Below are positions 19,737 through 28,507 of a stretch of 55,197 nucleotides of DNA, piece by piece. The stretch comes from an uncultured Muribaculaceae bacterium. GTDB taxonomy: Bacteria; Bacteroidota; Bacteroidia; Bacteroidales; Muribaculaceae. How positions within the stretch are numbered: the stretch's first letter is position 1; each line of letters starts with the position of its first letter. Made by a program: the position numbers and the translations under genes. The notes beneath the pieces are model-generated. The model did no database searches and had not been told where the DNA came from. It saw only the letters and a program-made list of their open reading frames with translations. The stretch spans positions 1-55,197 of the forward strand of contig CANDNO010000011.1 of NCBI GenBank assembly GCA_947386115.1. Reading direction: 5' to 3'.

Positions 19737-22016
19737 TTAATTCTTTGACAGTGAGAATGGAACAGATGACTTGGCAGTGCCACGGCCATAGCAGGGCTCG
19801 GCCGACATCTCGAGCGTGAGCGTGCCGCCACGCGCTATGTCATCATAAGTGATATAATTGAGGTCGTAGGGCTTGCCATTGAGCTGCACCGACTTGACGT
19901 AGACATTCTCGGGACCGTTGCCGGGAGCCTCGATGGTGAAGCGGTTGCCGTTCTCGAGCGTGATTGTAGCTTTACGGAACACGGGGCTGCCAAGGACATA
20001 CTGGTCGGTGCCGGGACACACGGCATAGATGCCGAGCGCGCTGAGGATGTACCACGACGACATGCCCCCCTGGTCTTCATCGCCGGGGAAACCCTTGGGC
20101 GACGAGTTGTACAGGCGGTTCATGATCCGGCGCACCCAATACTGTGTCTTCCAGGGCTGGCCCGCATAGCTGTACAGGTAGGGCATGTGCTGGATGGGCT
20201 GGTTGCCGTGGGCATACTGGCCCATGTCGGCGAGCTGCATCTCCACCATCTCGTGGATCATGCCGCCGTAGGTGCCGGGGATGACTGTGTTGGGGAGAGC
20301 GAACACCGAGTCGAGCTTGGCTGTGAAAGCCTCGTCGCTGCCGTACAGGTCGATGAGTCCCTGCACGTCGTGGAATACCGACCAGTTGTAGTGCCAGGCG
20401 TTGCCCTCACAGTAGGGTCCGCCCCACTCTATGGGGTTGAAGGGCTCGGTCCAGCTGCCATCCTCACCACGGCCGCGCATGAAGCCTGTCGCGGGGTCGA
20501 AGACGTTACGGTAGTTGTACATCTGGCGTGCGAAAATATCTTCATAGTATTTGTTTCCCGTCATGCGTGCAAGCTGCCAGGCACAGAAATCATCGTAGGC
20601 ATACTCGAGAGTCTGGGCCGTAGACCCCATCGACAGGGGGTAAGGCACATAGCCCAGGGTGAAATACTCCTTCCAGCCGGCACGGCCGTTGGCTCCGCCC
20701 CAGGGACCCTTGTTCATCACCTCGTGGGCGTAGGCCTTGAGAGCCCGCTCGGGGTCAAACGTGCGTATTCCCTTGACCCATGCATCGGCCAGTAGCGATA
20801 TTGAGTGGTTGCCGAGCATGCCGCCGGTCTCGCCGGGACATGACCACGACGGGAGCCAGCCACACTGCTGCTGGGCGTCGAGCAAGGCGTTCATATAGCG
20901 GCCCTGCATTGACGGGTGCAGGATGTTGGTCAGCGGGAACTGCGAGCGGAAAGTGTCCCAGAAACCGTTGTCGGTGTACATGTAGCCGTCATATATCTTG
21001 CCGTCGTAGGGGCTGTAGTAGTAGGGGGTGCCGTCGGGACGCACCTCGTAGAACATGCGCGAGAAAAGATTGGCACGGAAAAGGCACGAGTAGAACGTGC
21101 GCAGTTCCTCGTCGGTGCCACCCTCTACCTCGATGCGGCCCAGGAGGTTGTTCCACACCTTGCGGCCACGCTCCTTTGTGTCCTCGAGACGGCGGTCGGT
21201 GCCGAGCTCGCTGTCGAGATTCACGCGGGCCTGCTCGGCCGAGATGTATGACGATGCCGCCTTGGCCTGCACCTTGCTGCCGGGCTTGAACTTGAGATAG
21301 GCGCCGTAGCCTTTGCCTACACCGGTAGTGCTGCGGGGCATGATGCTGTCGTTGACATTCTCCCACAGGCCCCAGTCCTCAAACGGGCGGTCAAACTCTA
21401 CCACGAAGTAGTTGCGGTAGCTCTTGGAGTCGTTGAAGAAACGCTGGTTGTTGACCCAGCCGCTCACCGTGCGGCGGGCGGGGTCGATATGAATCGAGCT
21501 CATGTCGGTATAGCCGTCGATCACGAGCCACGCGTCATCCTTGCCGGCGGGATAGCTGAAACGCAGGTGTACGCCGCGCTCGGTGGGAGCCATCTCGGTG
21601 GTCACCCCATTGTCGAGCGTGACGCTGTAATAGTGTGGACGGCCGGTCTCGTTGTCATGGCTGAACTTTGTAGCGCGGGCATCCTCGTCGACAACGAGAT
21701 CGCCCACAACGGGCATGAACGAATACACGGCATAGTCGCTCACCCAGGGGCTGCACTGGTGGGCCTGGGCAAATCCGCGTATGGCATCGGAGCTGTAACA
21801 ATACTTGAAGCCGTCGCCGTTCTTGCCCGTCTGTGCCGACCAGAAATGCACGCCAAAGGGCATGCCGGCCGTGGGGTACGTGTTGCCGTGGCTCAGCCCG
21901 AAGTGTGAGTCGGTGCCTTGCAACGTGTTGACATATTGTGTATAATCCTTCTCGGCATGAGAAAGAAAAGTAGCAAATATAGCTGTTGAGACAGTTAATA
22001 AAGCTCTTTTTATCAT
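19737..22016 (-). CDS. GH92 family enzyme with Gln in place of the general-acid Glu
   Basis: 759 residues, signal peptide ending in LSHA. GH92 landmarks are YVNTLQGTDSHFGLSHGNTY, PFGVHFWS, NGFWDTFRSQFPL and GDEDQGGMSSWYILSALG. At the general-acid position the usual GNEP reads GNQP (Gln606, codon 20199-20201). In GH92 enzymes that hydrolyse mannose-alpha-1-phospho-6-mannose caps, this same change is reported, because a phosphate leaving group needs no protonation. So this copy may uncap phosphomannan rather than act as an ordinary mannosidase. It starts the GH92-GH92-GH130-esterase unit. Family call is certain, the activity is inference. Confidence 0.93.
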   Translation of the reverse strand: MIKRALLTVSTAIFATFLSHAEKDYTQYVNTLQGTDSHFGLSHGNTYPTAGMPFGVHFWSAQTGKNGDGFKYCYSSDAIRGFAQAHQCSPWVSDYAVYSFMPVVGDLVVDEDARATKFSHDNETGRPHYYSVTLDNGVTTEMAPTERGVHLRFSYPAGKDDAWLVIDGYTDMSSIHIDPARRTVSGWVNNQRFFNDSKSYRNYFVVEFDRPFEDWGLWENVNDSIMPRSTTGVGKGYGAYLKFKPGSKVQAKAASSYISAEQARVNLDSELGTDRRLEDTKERGRKVWNNLLGRIEVEGGTDEELRTFYSCLFRANLFSRMFYEVRPDGTPYYYSPYDGKIYDGYMYTDNGFWDTFRSQFPLTNILHPSMQGRYMNALLDAQQQCGWLPSWSCPGETGGMLGNHSISLLADAWVKGIRTFDPERALKAYAHEVMNKGPWGGANGRAGWKEYFTLGYVPYPLSMGSTAQTLEYAYDDFCAWQLARMTGNKYYEDIFARQMYNYRNVFDPATGFMRGRGEDGSWTEPFNPIEWGGPYCEGNAWHYNWSVFHDVQGLIDLYGSDEAFTAKLDSVFALPNTVIPGTYGGMIHEMVEMQLADMGQYAHGNQPIQHMPYLYSYAGQPWKTQYWVRRIMNRLYNSSPKGFPGDEDQGGMSSWYILSALGIYAVCPGTDQYVLGSPVFRKATITLENGNRFTIEAPGNGPENVYVKSVQLNGKPYDLNYITYDDIARGGTLTLEMSAEPCYGRGTAKSSVPFSLSKN

Positions 22017-22042
22017 GGTTATAATGTGATGAGGTCTGCTTT

Positions 22043-22071
22043 TATGACGACCAAATGTACAAAATCTTTAA
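22043..22071 (-). promoter_or_regulatory. Candidate promoter of the GH92-GH130-esterase unit
   Basis: On the minus strand TTAA (22068-22071), 15 bases, GGTCGTCATA (22043-22052). The same ten bases occur upstream of the SusD gene at 36873. A -7-like TACATTTG (22052-22059) overlaps this site and another lies at 22083-22090. Whether ordinary or ECF sigma is used cannot be told. Confidence 0.5.
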
Positions 22072-22090
22072 CCATCAATGCACAAATGTA

Positions 22091-23917
22091 TCACAAAACA
22101 ACCTTGCGCACGGCTGTGCCCCGGCGCTCTATGTAGAGGCTTCCCGGCTTGGGGTCGAGGACCCTCACACCCATCATGTTGTAGTAGACTGGTGCCTCAC
22201 TGTCCGCGTCGGACTCCACAGCATCGATCGAGGCATTGTCGCCAATGGTGAACGCCACCTCGATACGGGCGTTGGAGCGCCCGCCGCTGAAGCCGCTCGT
22301 CTCGAATTTCTCATCGCCGAACACTTGTGGCTCGCACACCAGACGGTATTTGCCGGGGGCGGTTATCACACTGCCGTCGGCGGGGACGAACTCGATATGG
22401 TCGGTGGCGCCGCGCATCGTGCCGCTGAACATGTTTTCCCAACCATAGACACGGTAGAAGAAGGGTCGATACCAGTCGGCCGAACCGGGATTGTTGAAGT
22501 TGCGCCAGAATGCATCGCCGGCGCCGTCGCTGGTGTCAAGGGGATCGGTATTGGTCGAGATTACAAGCTCGCCGTCGCGCGACAGCGCGGGGTGGAGATT
22601 GAGCATATACAGGAAGCGGTACCGGTTGCCGTAGGGGTCGTGTTGCAGCTCGTCGAGCGGATTGGGGAATTTTATAAGAATCTTGCGGTCGCGGAAAGGT
22701 CCCCAGGGATTATCGGCCGTCATTATGACCATTTCCTGTCCGAACGGGAATGTCTGGGCGCACATGAAGTAGCGGTTGCCTTTTTTGAAAATCCAGGGCA
22801 GCGTCAACGAGCCTTGACCCGGAGCTATGCCCGAGCGTTTCACCTGCTCCTCGGTAGGATAGCCTCGCTGCCACGCGAACTTGCCGTTGCTCCCGGCCAC
22901 ATAGTATTCCCACTCACCGCCAAGGTCGCCGGTGACGGTACGGGCTACGATGGGATCGTTGCCGAGCCACTGGCCGTTGCCGGCCGATGAGTACAGGTAA
23001 ATGTGCCCGTCCTCATCCTCCCACAATGTCGAGCCGTAGGCATAGGGATTACTGGGTATGAAATCGTGTTCGACCGACTCGATTTTAAGATAGCCGTCAT
23101 CGCCGGGCTCGCCGTCGAGGCTGTATGTCACCAATGCCGTCCCCACCTGCAGCAGGCCCAGGCCGGTATTGACCCCCTGCCACAGCATCTTGAGCTTGCC
23201 GTCATCGATAACGCCGTCGCCGCTCCAGTAAACCCAGTCCTGGGCAATGCCGTCCTCGTTGTAGTTCACGGCATTGGGATGGTCAAGATGGGTAAGGGCC
23301 TTGTAGTAGCCTGGCTTGCCGGGGTCGGTCGTCTGAACGAATTGTGCCATCCACAGTAGGCCATCCTCGGTGGTGACGGGGTAGCCGTCCTCGTCGGCCC
23401 GCTGCGCCATTATGGTGTTGCGGGGGAAGCTGCAATTGCCGCGGGCGCGGGTCTCGCTGTCGACGACTCCATAGAAACTGTCGTTGAATGTCCAGTAGAC
23501 ATGCCCGCCGGGCAAGCCCACGGTGAGGACTCCGTCACCGCCGTTCCAGCCGTGAGTGCGCGTAAACAGGTCATTATAAAGCTTGTCCTTATAGGTATGG
23601 ACGTCGCTGCGCGACGCTCCGGCATACTCGTCGAGATTCCAGCCCTCGTCGACCAGCGGAGCCGCATTGACGAGCATGATGCGCTTGCCGGCTTCATCCT
23701 CGAGATACACCTTGACGCCATCGGCCGAGGGGTCATATCCCACGGGGCCGAATCCTCGGCCAAGCGAGATTTTCACACGGCTCAGCTCTTCGAGTGCGTC
23801 ACCCTGAGCCGGAAATGTCATTACCGGCTCCACATCACTGCCCGCTGCATCGCGAGCGACCATCACGACCGACGACATAGCTGCCGCAATCGATACAATA
23901 ACATTAATATACTTCAT
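22091..23917 (-). CDS. DUF5005-type beta-propeller protein with C-terminal sorting-like tail
   Basis: 608 residues, signal peptide at the start. The region of about residues 105-470 is shared with the next protein upstream (YKDKLYNDLFTRT, GWNGGDGVLTVGLPGGHV, WTFNDSFYGVVDSETRARGN, SADWYRPFFYR) and fits DUF5005, a presumed glycan-active or glycan-binding propeller fold of unknown activity. This copy has extra N- and C-terminal parts. The last 35 residues (YYNMMGVRVLDPKPGSLYIE, then RKVVL) look like the C-terminal beta-sandwich tail of secreted Bacteroidetes proteins related to type IX sorting domains. It follows a terminator, so it probably has its own promoter. Confidence 0.75.
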   Translation of the reverse strand: MKYINVIVSIAAAMSSVVMVARDAAGSDVEPVMTFPAQGDALEELSRVKISLGRGFGPVGYDPSADGVKVYLEDEAGKRIMLVNAAPLVDEGWNLDEYAGASRSDVHTYKDKLYNDLFTRTHGWNGGDGVLTVGLPGGHVYWTFNDSFYGVVDSETRARGNCSFPRNTIMAQRADEDGYPVTTEDGLLWMAQFVQTTDPGKPGYYKALTHLDHPNAVNYNEDGIAQDWVYWSGDGVIDDGKLKMLWQGVNTGLGLLQVGTALVTYSLDGEPGDDGYLKIESVEHDFIPSNPYAYGSTLWEDEDGHIYLYSSAGNGQWLGNDPIVARTVTGDLGGEWEYYVAGSNGKFAWQRGYPTEEQVKRSGIAPGQGSLTLPWIFKKGNRYFMCAQTFPFGQEMVIMTADNPWGPFRDRKILIKFPNPLDELQHDPYGNRYRFLYMLNLHPALSRDGELVISTNTDPLDTSDGAGDAFWRNFNNPGSADWYRPFFYRVYGWENMFSGTMRGATDHIEFVPADGSVITAPGKYRLVCEPQVFGDEKFETSGFSGGRSNARIEVAFTIGDNASIDAVESDADSEAPVYYNMMGVRVLDPKPGSLYIERRGTAVRKVVL

Positions 23918-23922
23918 ACGCT

Positions 23923-23953
23923 TATGAGACGAATGACAACCCTTTTACTTTAA
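23923..23953 (-). promoter_or_regulatory. Candidate promoter of the DUF5005 gene
   Basis: On the minus strand TTAA (23950-23953), 18 bases, CGTC, then TCATA, close to the motif at 22043-22071 and 36948-36977. It lies between the terminator at 23963-23995 and the start codon at 23917. Confidence 0.35.
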
Positions 23954-23962
23954 ATTTGATGT

Positions 23963-23995
23963 AAAAAAAGCGACTGCCCGGGGTGGACAATCGCT
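23963..23995 (-). terminator. Rho-independent terminator between the two DUF5005 genes
   Basis: On the minus strand AGCGATTGTCC pairs with GGGCAGTCGCT (two G-U pairs) and is followed by seven T. It ends the SusD-to-DUF5005 transcript. Confidence 0.85.
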
Positions 23996-24021
23996 CTTTA
24001 CGATTTGAAAAAAATTTGATC

Positions 24022-25377
24022 TTAGTATTCAAATGCTCTTTCCCACTTGTAGATGCGGTAGAAGAAGGGACGATACCAGTCGGCCGAACCGGGGCTGTTG
24101 AAGTTGCGCCAGAAGTCGTCGATATCGGTATTGGTCGAGATTACAAGCTCGCCGTCGCGCGACAGTGCGGGATGAGAGTTGAGCATGTAAAGGTTCTGAT
24201 ACTGATTGCCCTTGGGATCCTTCTGGAGGTCGTCGAGCGGATTGGGGAACGAGAGCAGTTTCTTGTGATCCTTGAAGGGTCCCCAGGGATTCTCGGCACG
24301 CATAATGTAAAGTTCGCGACCAAAGGGGAACGACTGCACCGTCATGTAGTAATAATCGCCTTTTTTAAACACCCAGGGGAGTGTGTAGGTGCCCTCGCCG
24401 GGAGCAATGCCGGCATTCTGCACCTGCAGCTTTGAGGGATATCCATCCTGCCAGGCCATCTCGCCATCCTCGTTGGGGACATAGTATTCAACGCCCGAGG
24501 TGAGGTCAGAACCCTTGGTACGGGCTACGATAGGAACATTTTCAAGGAAATTGCCTGTGCCCACCGATGAGTAAAGATACAGGTGACCATCCTCGTCCTC
24601 GAGCAGTGTCGAACCATAACCGTAGGGATTCTCGGGAATCCAGTTATGATCGATCGACTCGAGCTTGAGATAGCCGGGATCGCCGGGCTCACCCTCGAGG
24701 CTATAGATAGCGAGCGCTGCATTCTGGTTAAGCATGTCGCCGTTGCCGGGAGTGTAGACACCCTGCCATATCTGCTGCAACTTGCCGTTGACGATCGTGC
24801 CGTCACCGCTCCAGTACAGGTAGTCCTGTGCGATGCCGTCGTCGTTGTAGCTCACGGCCTTGGGATGGTCGACGTGTGTGAGCGCCTTGTAATATCCCTC
24901 GGCATTAGGATCGGTGGTCTGCCGGAACTCGGCAAGCCATATCAGATTCTCATCTTTGCCGCCGGGCACACCGTTCTCGGCACTCTGTACCATGATGGTG
25001 TTACGGGGGAAGCTGCAATTGCCGCGGGCGCGGGTCTCGCTGTCAACGACGCCATAGAAGCTGTCGTTGAATGTCCAGAGCACGTGGCCGCCGGGAAGGC
25101 CTACGGTGAGGACACCGTCACCGCCGTTCCAGCCAAGCGTGCGGGTAAAGAGATCATTATAGAGTTTATCCTTGTAGGCATAAACACCGTCGCCAACAAG
25201 GCCGTCGCCTATCTCCTCGAGATTCCACTCGGCCTGGATGTGTGGAGGAGCGAAGTTGGGGTCCTCCTTGTATTTAAGGGGCTGAGGCTCGAGAGCGTCG
25301 GTACACGAAGTGAAGCCTATCAACGATGTGGCGCCGAGCGCCAACATCGTGTATATTTTATTATTGAGTTTCATCAT
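24022..25377 (-). CDS. DUF5005-type lipoprotein
   Basis: 451 residues; signal peptide with lipobox GFTSC (Cys25). Two adjacent ATGs at 25377 and 25374 are both possible starts. It is a shorter paralogue of the next gene downstream, with long stretches almost identical at DNA level, for example around 25010-25110 against 23425-23525. Being encoded directly after SusC and anchored as a lipoprotein, it could be a surface glycan-binding protein or surface enzyme of the locus. The alternating Trp/Tyr/Asp pattern suits a sugar-binding propeller. No catalytic residues are established for the family to my knowledge. Confidence 0.75.
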   Translation of the reverse strand: MMKLNNKIYTMLALGATSLIGFTSCTDALEPQPLKYKEDPNFAPPHIQAEWNLEEIGDGLVGDGVYAYKDKLYNDLFTRTLGWNGGDGVLTVGLPGGHVLWTFNDSFYGVVDSETRARGNCSFPRNTIMVQSAENGVPGGKDENLIWLAEFRQTTDPNAEGYYKALTHVDHPKAVSYNDDGIAQDYLYWSGDGTIVNGKLQQIWQGVYTPGNGDMLNQNAALAIYSLEGEPGDPGYLKLESIDHNWIPENPYGYGSTLLEDEDGHLYLYSSVGTGNFLENVPIVARTKGSDLTSGVEYYVPNEDGEMAWQDGYPSKLQVQNAGIAPGEGTYTLPWVFKKGDYYYMTVQSFPFGRELYIMRAENPWGPFKDHKKLLSFPNPLDDLQKDPKGNQYQNLYMLNSHPALSRDGELVISTNTDIDDFWRNFNSPGSADWYRPFFYRIYKWERAFEY

Positions 25378-25401
25378 TCTTTATTCTTTAAACTTCATAC
25401 T

Positions 25402-25416
25402 TTGCACGCAGTGCAT
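25402..25416. repeat. Single copy of the small palindrome seen at 42425-42502
   Basis: TTGCACGCAGTGCAT. As in the array, it starts at a stop codon (of the SusC gene, read on the minus strand) and is followed on that strand by AAGTATGAAG. Confidence 0.75.
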
Positions 25417-28400
25417 CAGAAAGTAATCTGCAATCCCATGTTGACAACGCGCTGGTTCATGTAGCTGTCGCCGGCCGAGTTGGTAGAGATCTCGGGGTCC
25501 TGCTGGTACTTGTTGTAGTTGGTCCAGGTGAACAGGTTGTAGGCGTTGACATACAGGCGAAGGTCCTGGATGGCCTTGGGAAGGATAGTCTTGGGGAACT
25601 GGTAGCTAAGATCGATGGTCTTCAAGCGGATGTACCAGGCGTCGACAAGCCAGAAGTCGCTCATGTAGCCGGCAGCCGAGTTGACCGACGAGGGGTTGGA
25701 TGTGAGGCGGGGGAACTCGATCTGCTCGCCTGCAGCCCAGCGCTCCTCGGTCCAACGGTAGGTGTGGATGGGCTGGAACTGGCTCTTGAAGGGCTCGATG
25801 GCAGTGCCGGTGAGAGCGAAGCTGTAGTCGAACGAACCCTGGAAGAGGACGTTGAACGAGAAGCCTTTCCATGTGCCGCCTACCGACCATCCGAGGGTCG
25901 TTGTGGGCAGGTTGGGCTTGCCTATGGCACACTTGTCGTAGTCGTCAATGATGCCGTCGCCGTTGAGGTCCATGTACTTGAGGTCACCGGCCTGAACCGT
26001 GGTGCTCGAGTTGGGGATGGCGGGAGCTCCGGGCTCGCCGGCCTTGATGGCTGCGATGTCATCGGGGGTATAGTAGCCTATCCACTTGTAGCCGAAGGGC
26101 TGGTTGATGGGGTGGCCGGTCGACATGAGCCACGGGTAGCTCTTCTGGGCCTCGTCCATGAACAGCACCTTGTTCTTGGCGATAGAGAATACAAACGATG
26201 AGTTGAGCTCGAAGTCGTGGCTGATGCGCTCGTTGTAGTTGATCACGCCGTCGAAACCGGTGTTGCGTGTGCGGGCCACGTTGCTGGGAGCAAGGCCTAC
26301 ACCGAGGGTGAGGGGCGCGCTGCTGCGCGATACGAGCTGGTCGTAACGGGTGTCATAGAACCAGTCGGCAGTGATACCGATGCGGTTGAAGAGTCGCATC
26401 TCGATACCTACGTCCCACTTGCGCGACTTCTCCCAGGTGATGTTGCTGGTGCCGAGGTCGCCCTCATAGTAGTTGGCGGGCGGGTTGCCGTTGTTGATAC
26501 GTACGCCGAAGTAGCGTCCGCTGCCCTGGTAGTAGAACTGCTTGTAGAGGTAACGGTTACCGGGAGCCACGTCAGAGCCTACGATACCGAACGATCCACG
26601 TATCTTCAAGAGGTTCATCCAGTTGCTGATACCGCCGTTGCGGAAGAAGTCTTCCTCAGAGATGATATAGCCCAAAGATGCCGAGGGGAAGAAACCGAAG
26701 CGGTTGTCGCTGCCGAAGCGGTCGGTACCGTTGTAGGCGGCGTTGAAGTCGAAGAGGTAGCGGCTCTTGAGGCGATAGCCTACCGAGAAGGTGTAGCCCT
26801 CGAAGTTGGCGGGAACGCCGGCGGCGCTCACGTGGGTGTCACTCTGGCGGTTATACAGAAGCATGGCGTTGACATCATGAATCTCGTTGAATGTGCGGGC
26901 ATACTTCAGGAAGAGCTGCAGGTTGAAGTTTTTCTTGTCGTTGCCGTTCCAGCCGGTCACGTCGTATGAACCGTTGGTGTAGACCTGGTCGGGGTTGATC
27001 GAGTAGATGTCGGTCTCGGGGTCGTAGTGATAGGTGGGATACTTCTCACGGCGCACTTGACGGTTGTTCTCGTCGATCGAAGCGTAGGCGATACGTCCGG
27101 TAGCCGAGAGACCGGGTGTGATCCAGTCGAGACCCCAGTCGATGCCGAAGAGCACGTTGTTGTCGTTGCGGCGGTTGCGAATGTAACCCTCGTTGGCCAG
27201 ACGTGCGGGAAGCACGGCGGCTTTCTTGTCGGTATCATAGAGATAGGGGGTAGAACCGTCGGGGTTGACAACGGGTGCCGAATAGGGGTGCATCTGCGAC
27301 CAGTCGTAAATCTGGCCTGTGGCGTTGATGCCTCGGGGCTCGTTGATGTTCATGAAACGTGATGTCACGTCGAGTCGCATCTTGAGGTTGTCGGTTACCT
27401 TGAAGTCAAGGTTGGTACGGAAGTTGAAACGGTGGTAGAAGTAGCTCGAGTTGACATCGTCGGCGCTCGAACCGAAGTTCTTTACAAGACCGTCCTGGTT
27501 GAGATAGCCCATCGACACGAAGTAGGTGAGACGGTTGGAACCGCCCGAGATGTCGATGTTGGCGTTCTCCTGCCATGCCGAGCTCTTGAACACCTCGTCA
27601 TACCAGTTCACGTCGGGGTGGCCGTAGGGGTCGGCGCCTGATGCAAACAGGTTGATGTCGTTCTCGGTCCACTGGGGGGCGATATGATCGTTGGCATAGG
27701 CCTCGTTGACAAGGATAGCTGTGTCGTGAGAGTTAAGGAACTTGGGAGTGCGCACGGGCATCTGGACGCCACCCTCGAGACGCACTGTCACGCGGGGCGC
27801 ACCCTCCGAGCCACGGCGGGTTTTCACTACAAGCACACCGTTGGCACCCTTGATACCGTAGATGGCGGTAGTGGCGGCGTCCTTAAGGATGGTGATGCTC
27901 TCGATCTCGTTGACGTTGATCTGAGAAAGCTGGTCGTAGCTGTACTCTACATCGTCGACGATGATAAGAGGTTTGTTGCCGTCGCCGTTGAGCGAGCTCA
28001 CACCGCGGATGAAGAAGTCGGAGGCGTCCTTACCGGGCTGGCCCGAACGCTGCTGGCTGAAGAAGCCGGGGAGCTTACCCGACAGGGCGTTCTGCACGCT
28101 TGAGGTGGGGACGCGGCGTATCTGCTCGGCGTCGATGTTACTTGCAGCACCGGTGAGGGTGATTTTCTTCACCGTGCCGTAACCTACCACCACTACCTCG
28201 TCGAGCTCGGTCTGGTCCTCCTCCATCTCGATGACGAGGGGCGACTGGTCGGTTATTTTCACTTGTTTTTTAACATAACCTATGTAGGTGAAATCGAGTT
28301 CGTCGCCTACAGCGGCCTGGATTGCAAAGTTACCCGAAATATCGGTAGCCGTTGCTTTGCTTGTGCCTTTCACCCTCACGGTCACACCCACGAGCGGCTC

Positions 28401-28502
28401 CTCGTCGGCCTTGGATGAGACAGTACCTGTCACGGTAAACTGCTGGGCAAAAGCTGATAATGCGATAAAGATGCTTAGCGCAATGGTTATTAGTCTGTTC
28501 AT
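25416..28502 (-). CDS. SusC/RagA-family TonB-dependent outer membrane transporter (canonical)
   Basis: 1028 residues. The start is the ATG at 28502 (MNRLITIALSIFIALSAFAQ); the longer frame begins with TTG. After the signal peptide comes a carboxypeptidase-D-like domain (VTGTVSSKADEEPLVGVTVR), a normal TonB-box region (ELDEVVVVGYGTVKK), the plug (GKLPGFFSQQ, FFIRGVSSLNG, AATTAIYGIKGANG) and a 22-strand barrel ending in ...MGLQITF. No STN signalling domain is present. It imports oligosaccharides with a SusD lid. It follows a SusD gene instead of preceding one, so its partner is uncertain. A small palindrome marks its stop codon. Confidence 0.95.
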   Translation of the reverse strand: MNRLITIALSIFIALSAFAQQFTVTGTVSSKADEEPLVGVTVRVKGTSKATATDISGNFAIQAAVGDELDFTYIGYVKKQVKITDQSPLVIEMEEDQTELDEVVVVGYGTVKKITLTGAASNIDAEQIRRVPTSSVQNALSGKLPGFFSQQRSGQPGKDASDFFIRGVSSLNGDGNKPLIIVDDVEYSYDQLSQINVNEIESITILKDAATTAIYGIKGANGVLVVKTRRGSEGAPRVTVRLEGGVQMPVRTPKFLNSHDTAILVNEAYANDHIAPQWTENDINLFASGADPYGHPDVNWYDEVFKSSAWQENANIDISGGSNRLTYFVSMGYLNQDGLVKNFGSSADDVNSSYFYHRFNFRTNLDFKVTDNLKMRLDVTSRFMNINEPRGINATGQIYDWSQMHPYSAPVVNPDGSTPYLYDTDKKAAVLPARLANEGYIRNRRNDNNVLFGIDWGLDWITPGLSATGRIAYASIDENNRQVRREKYPTYHYDPETDIYSINPDQVYTNGSYDVTGWNGNDKKNFNLQLFLKYARTFNEIHDVNAMLLYNRQSDTHVSAAGVPANFEGYTFSVGYRLKSRYLFDFNAAYNGTDRFGSDNRFGFFPSASLGYIISEEDFFRNGGISNWMNLLKIRGSFGIVGSDVAPGNRYLYKQFYYQGSGRYFGVRINNGNPPANYYEGDLGTSNITWEKSRKWDVGIEMRLFNRIGITADWFYDTRYDQLVSRSSAPLTLGVGLAPSNVARTRNTGFDGVINYNERISHDFELNSSFVFSIAKNKVLFMDEAQKSYPWLMSTGHPINQPFGYKWIGYYTPDDIAAIKAGEPGAPAIPNSSTTVQAGDLKYMDLNGDGIIDDYDKCAIGKPNLPTTTLGWSVGGTWKGFSFNVLFQGSFDYSFALTGTAIEPFKSQFQPIHTYRWTEERWAAGEQIEFPRLTSNPSSVNSAAGYMSDFWLVDAWYIRLKTIDLSYQFPKTILPKAIQDLRLYVNAYNLFTWTNYNKYQQDPEISTNSAGDSYMNQRVVNMGLQITF

Positions 28503-28507
28503 GATGA

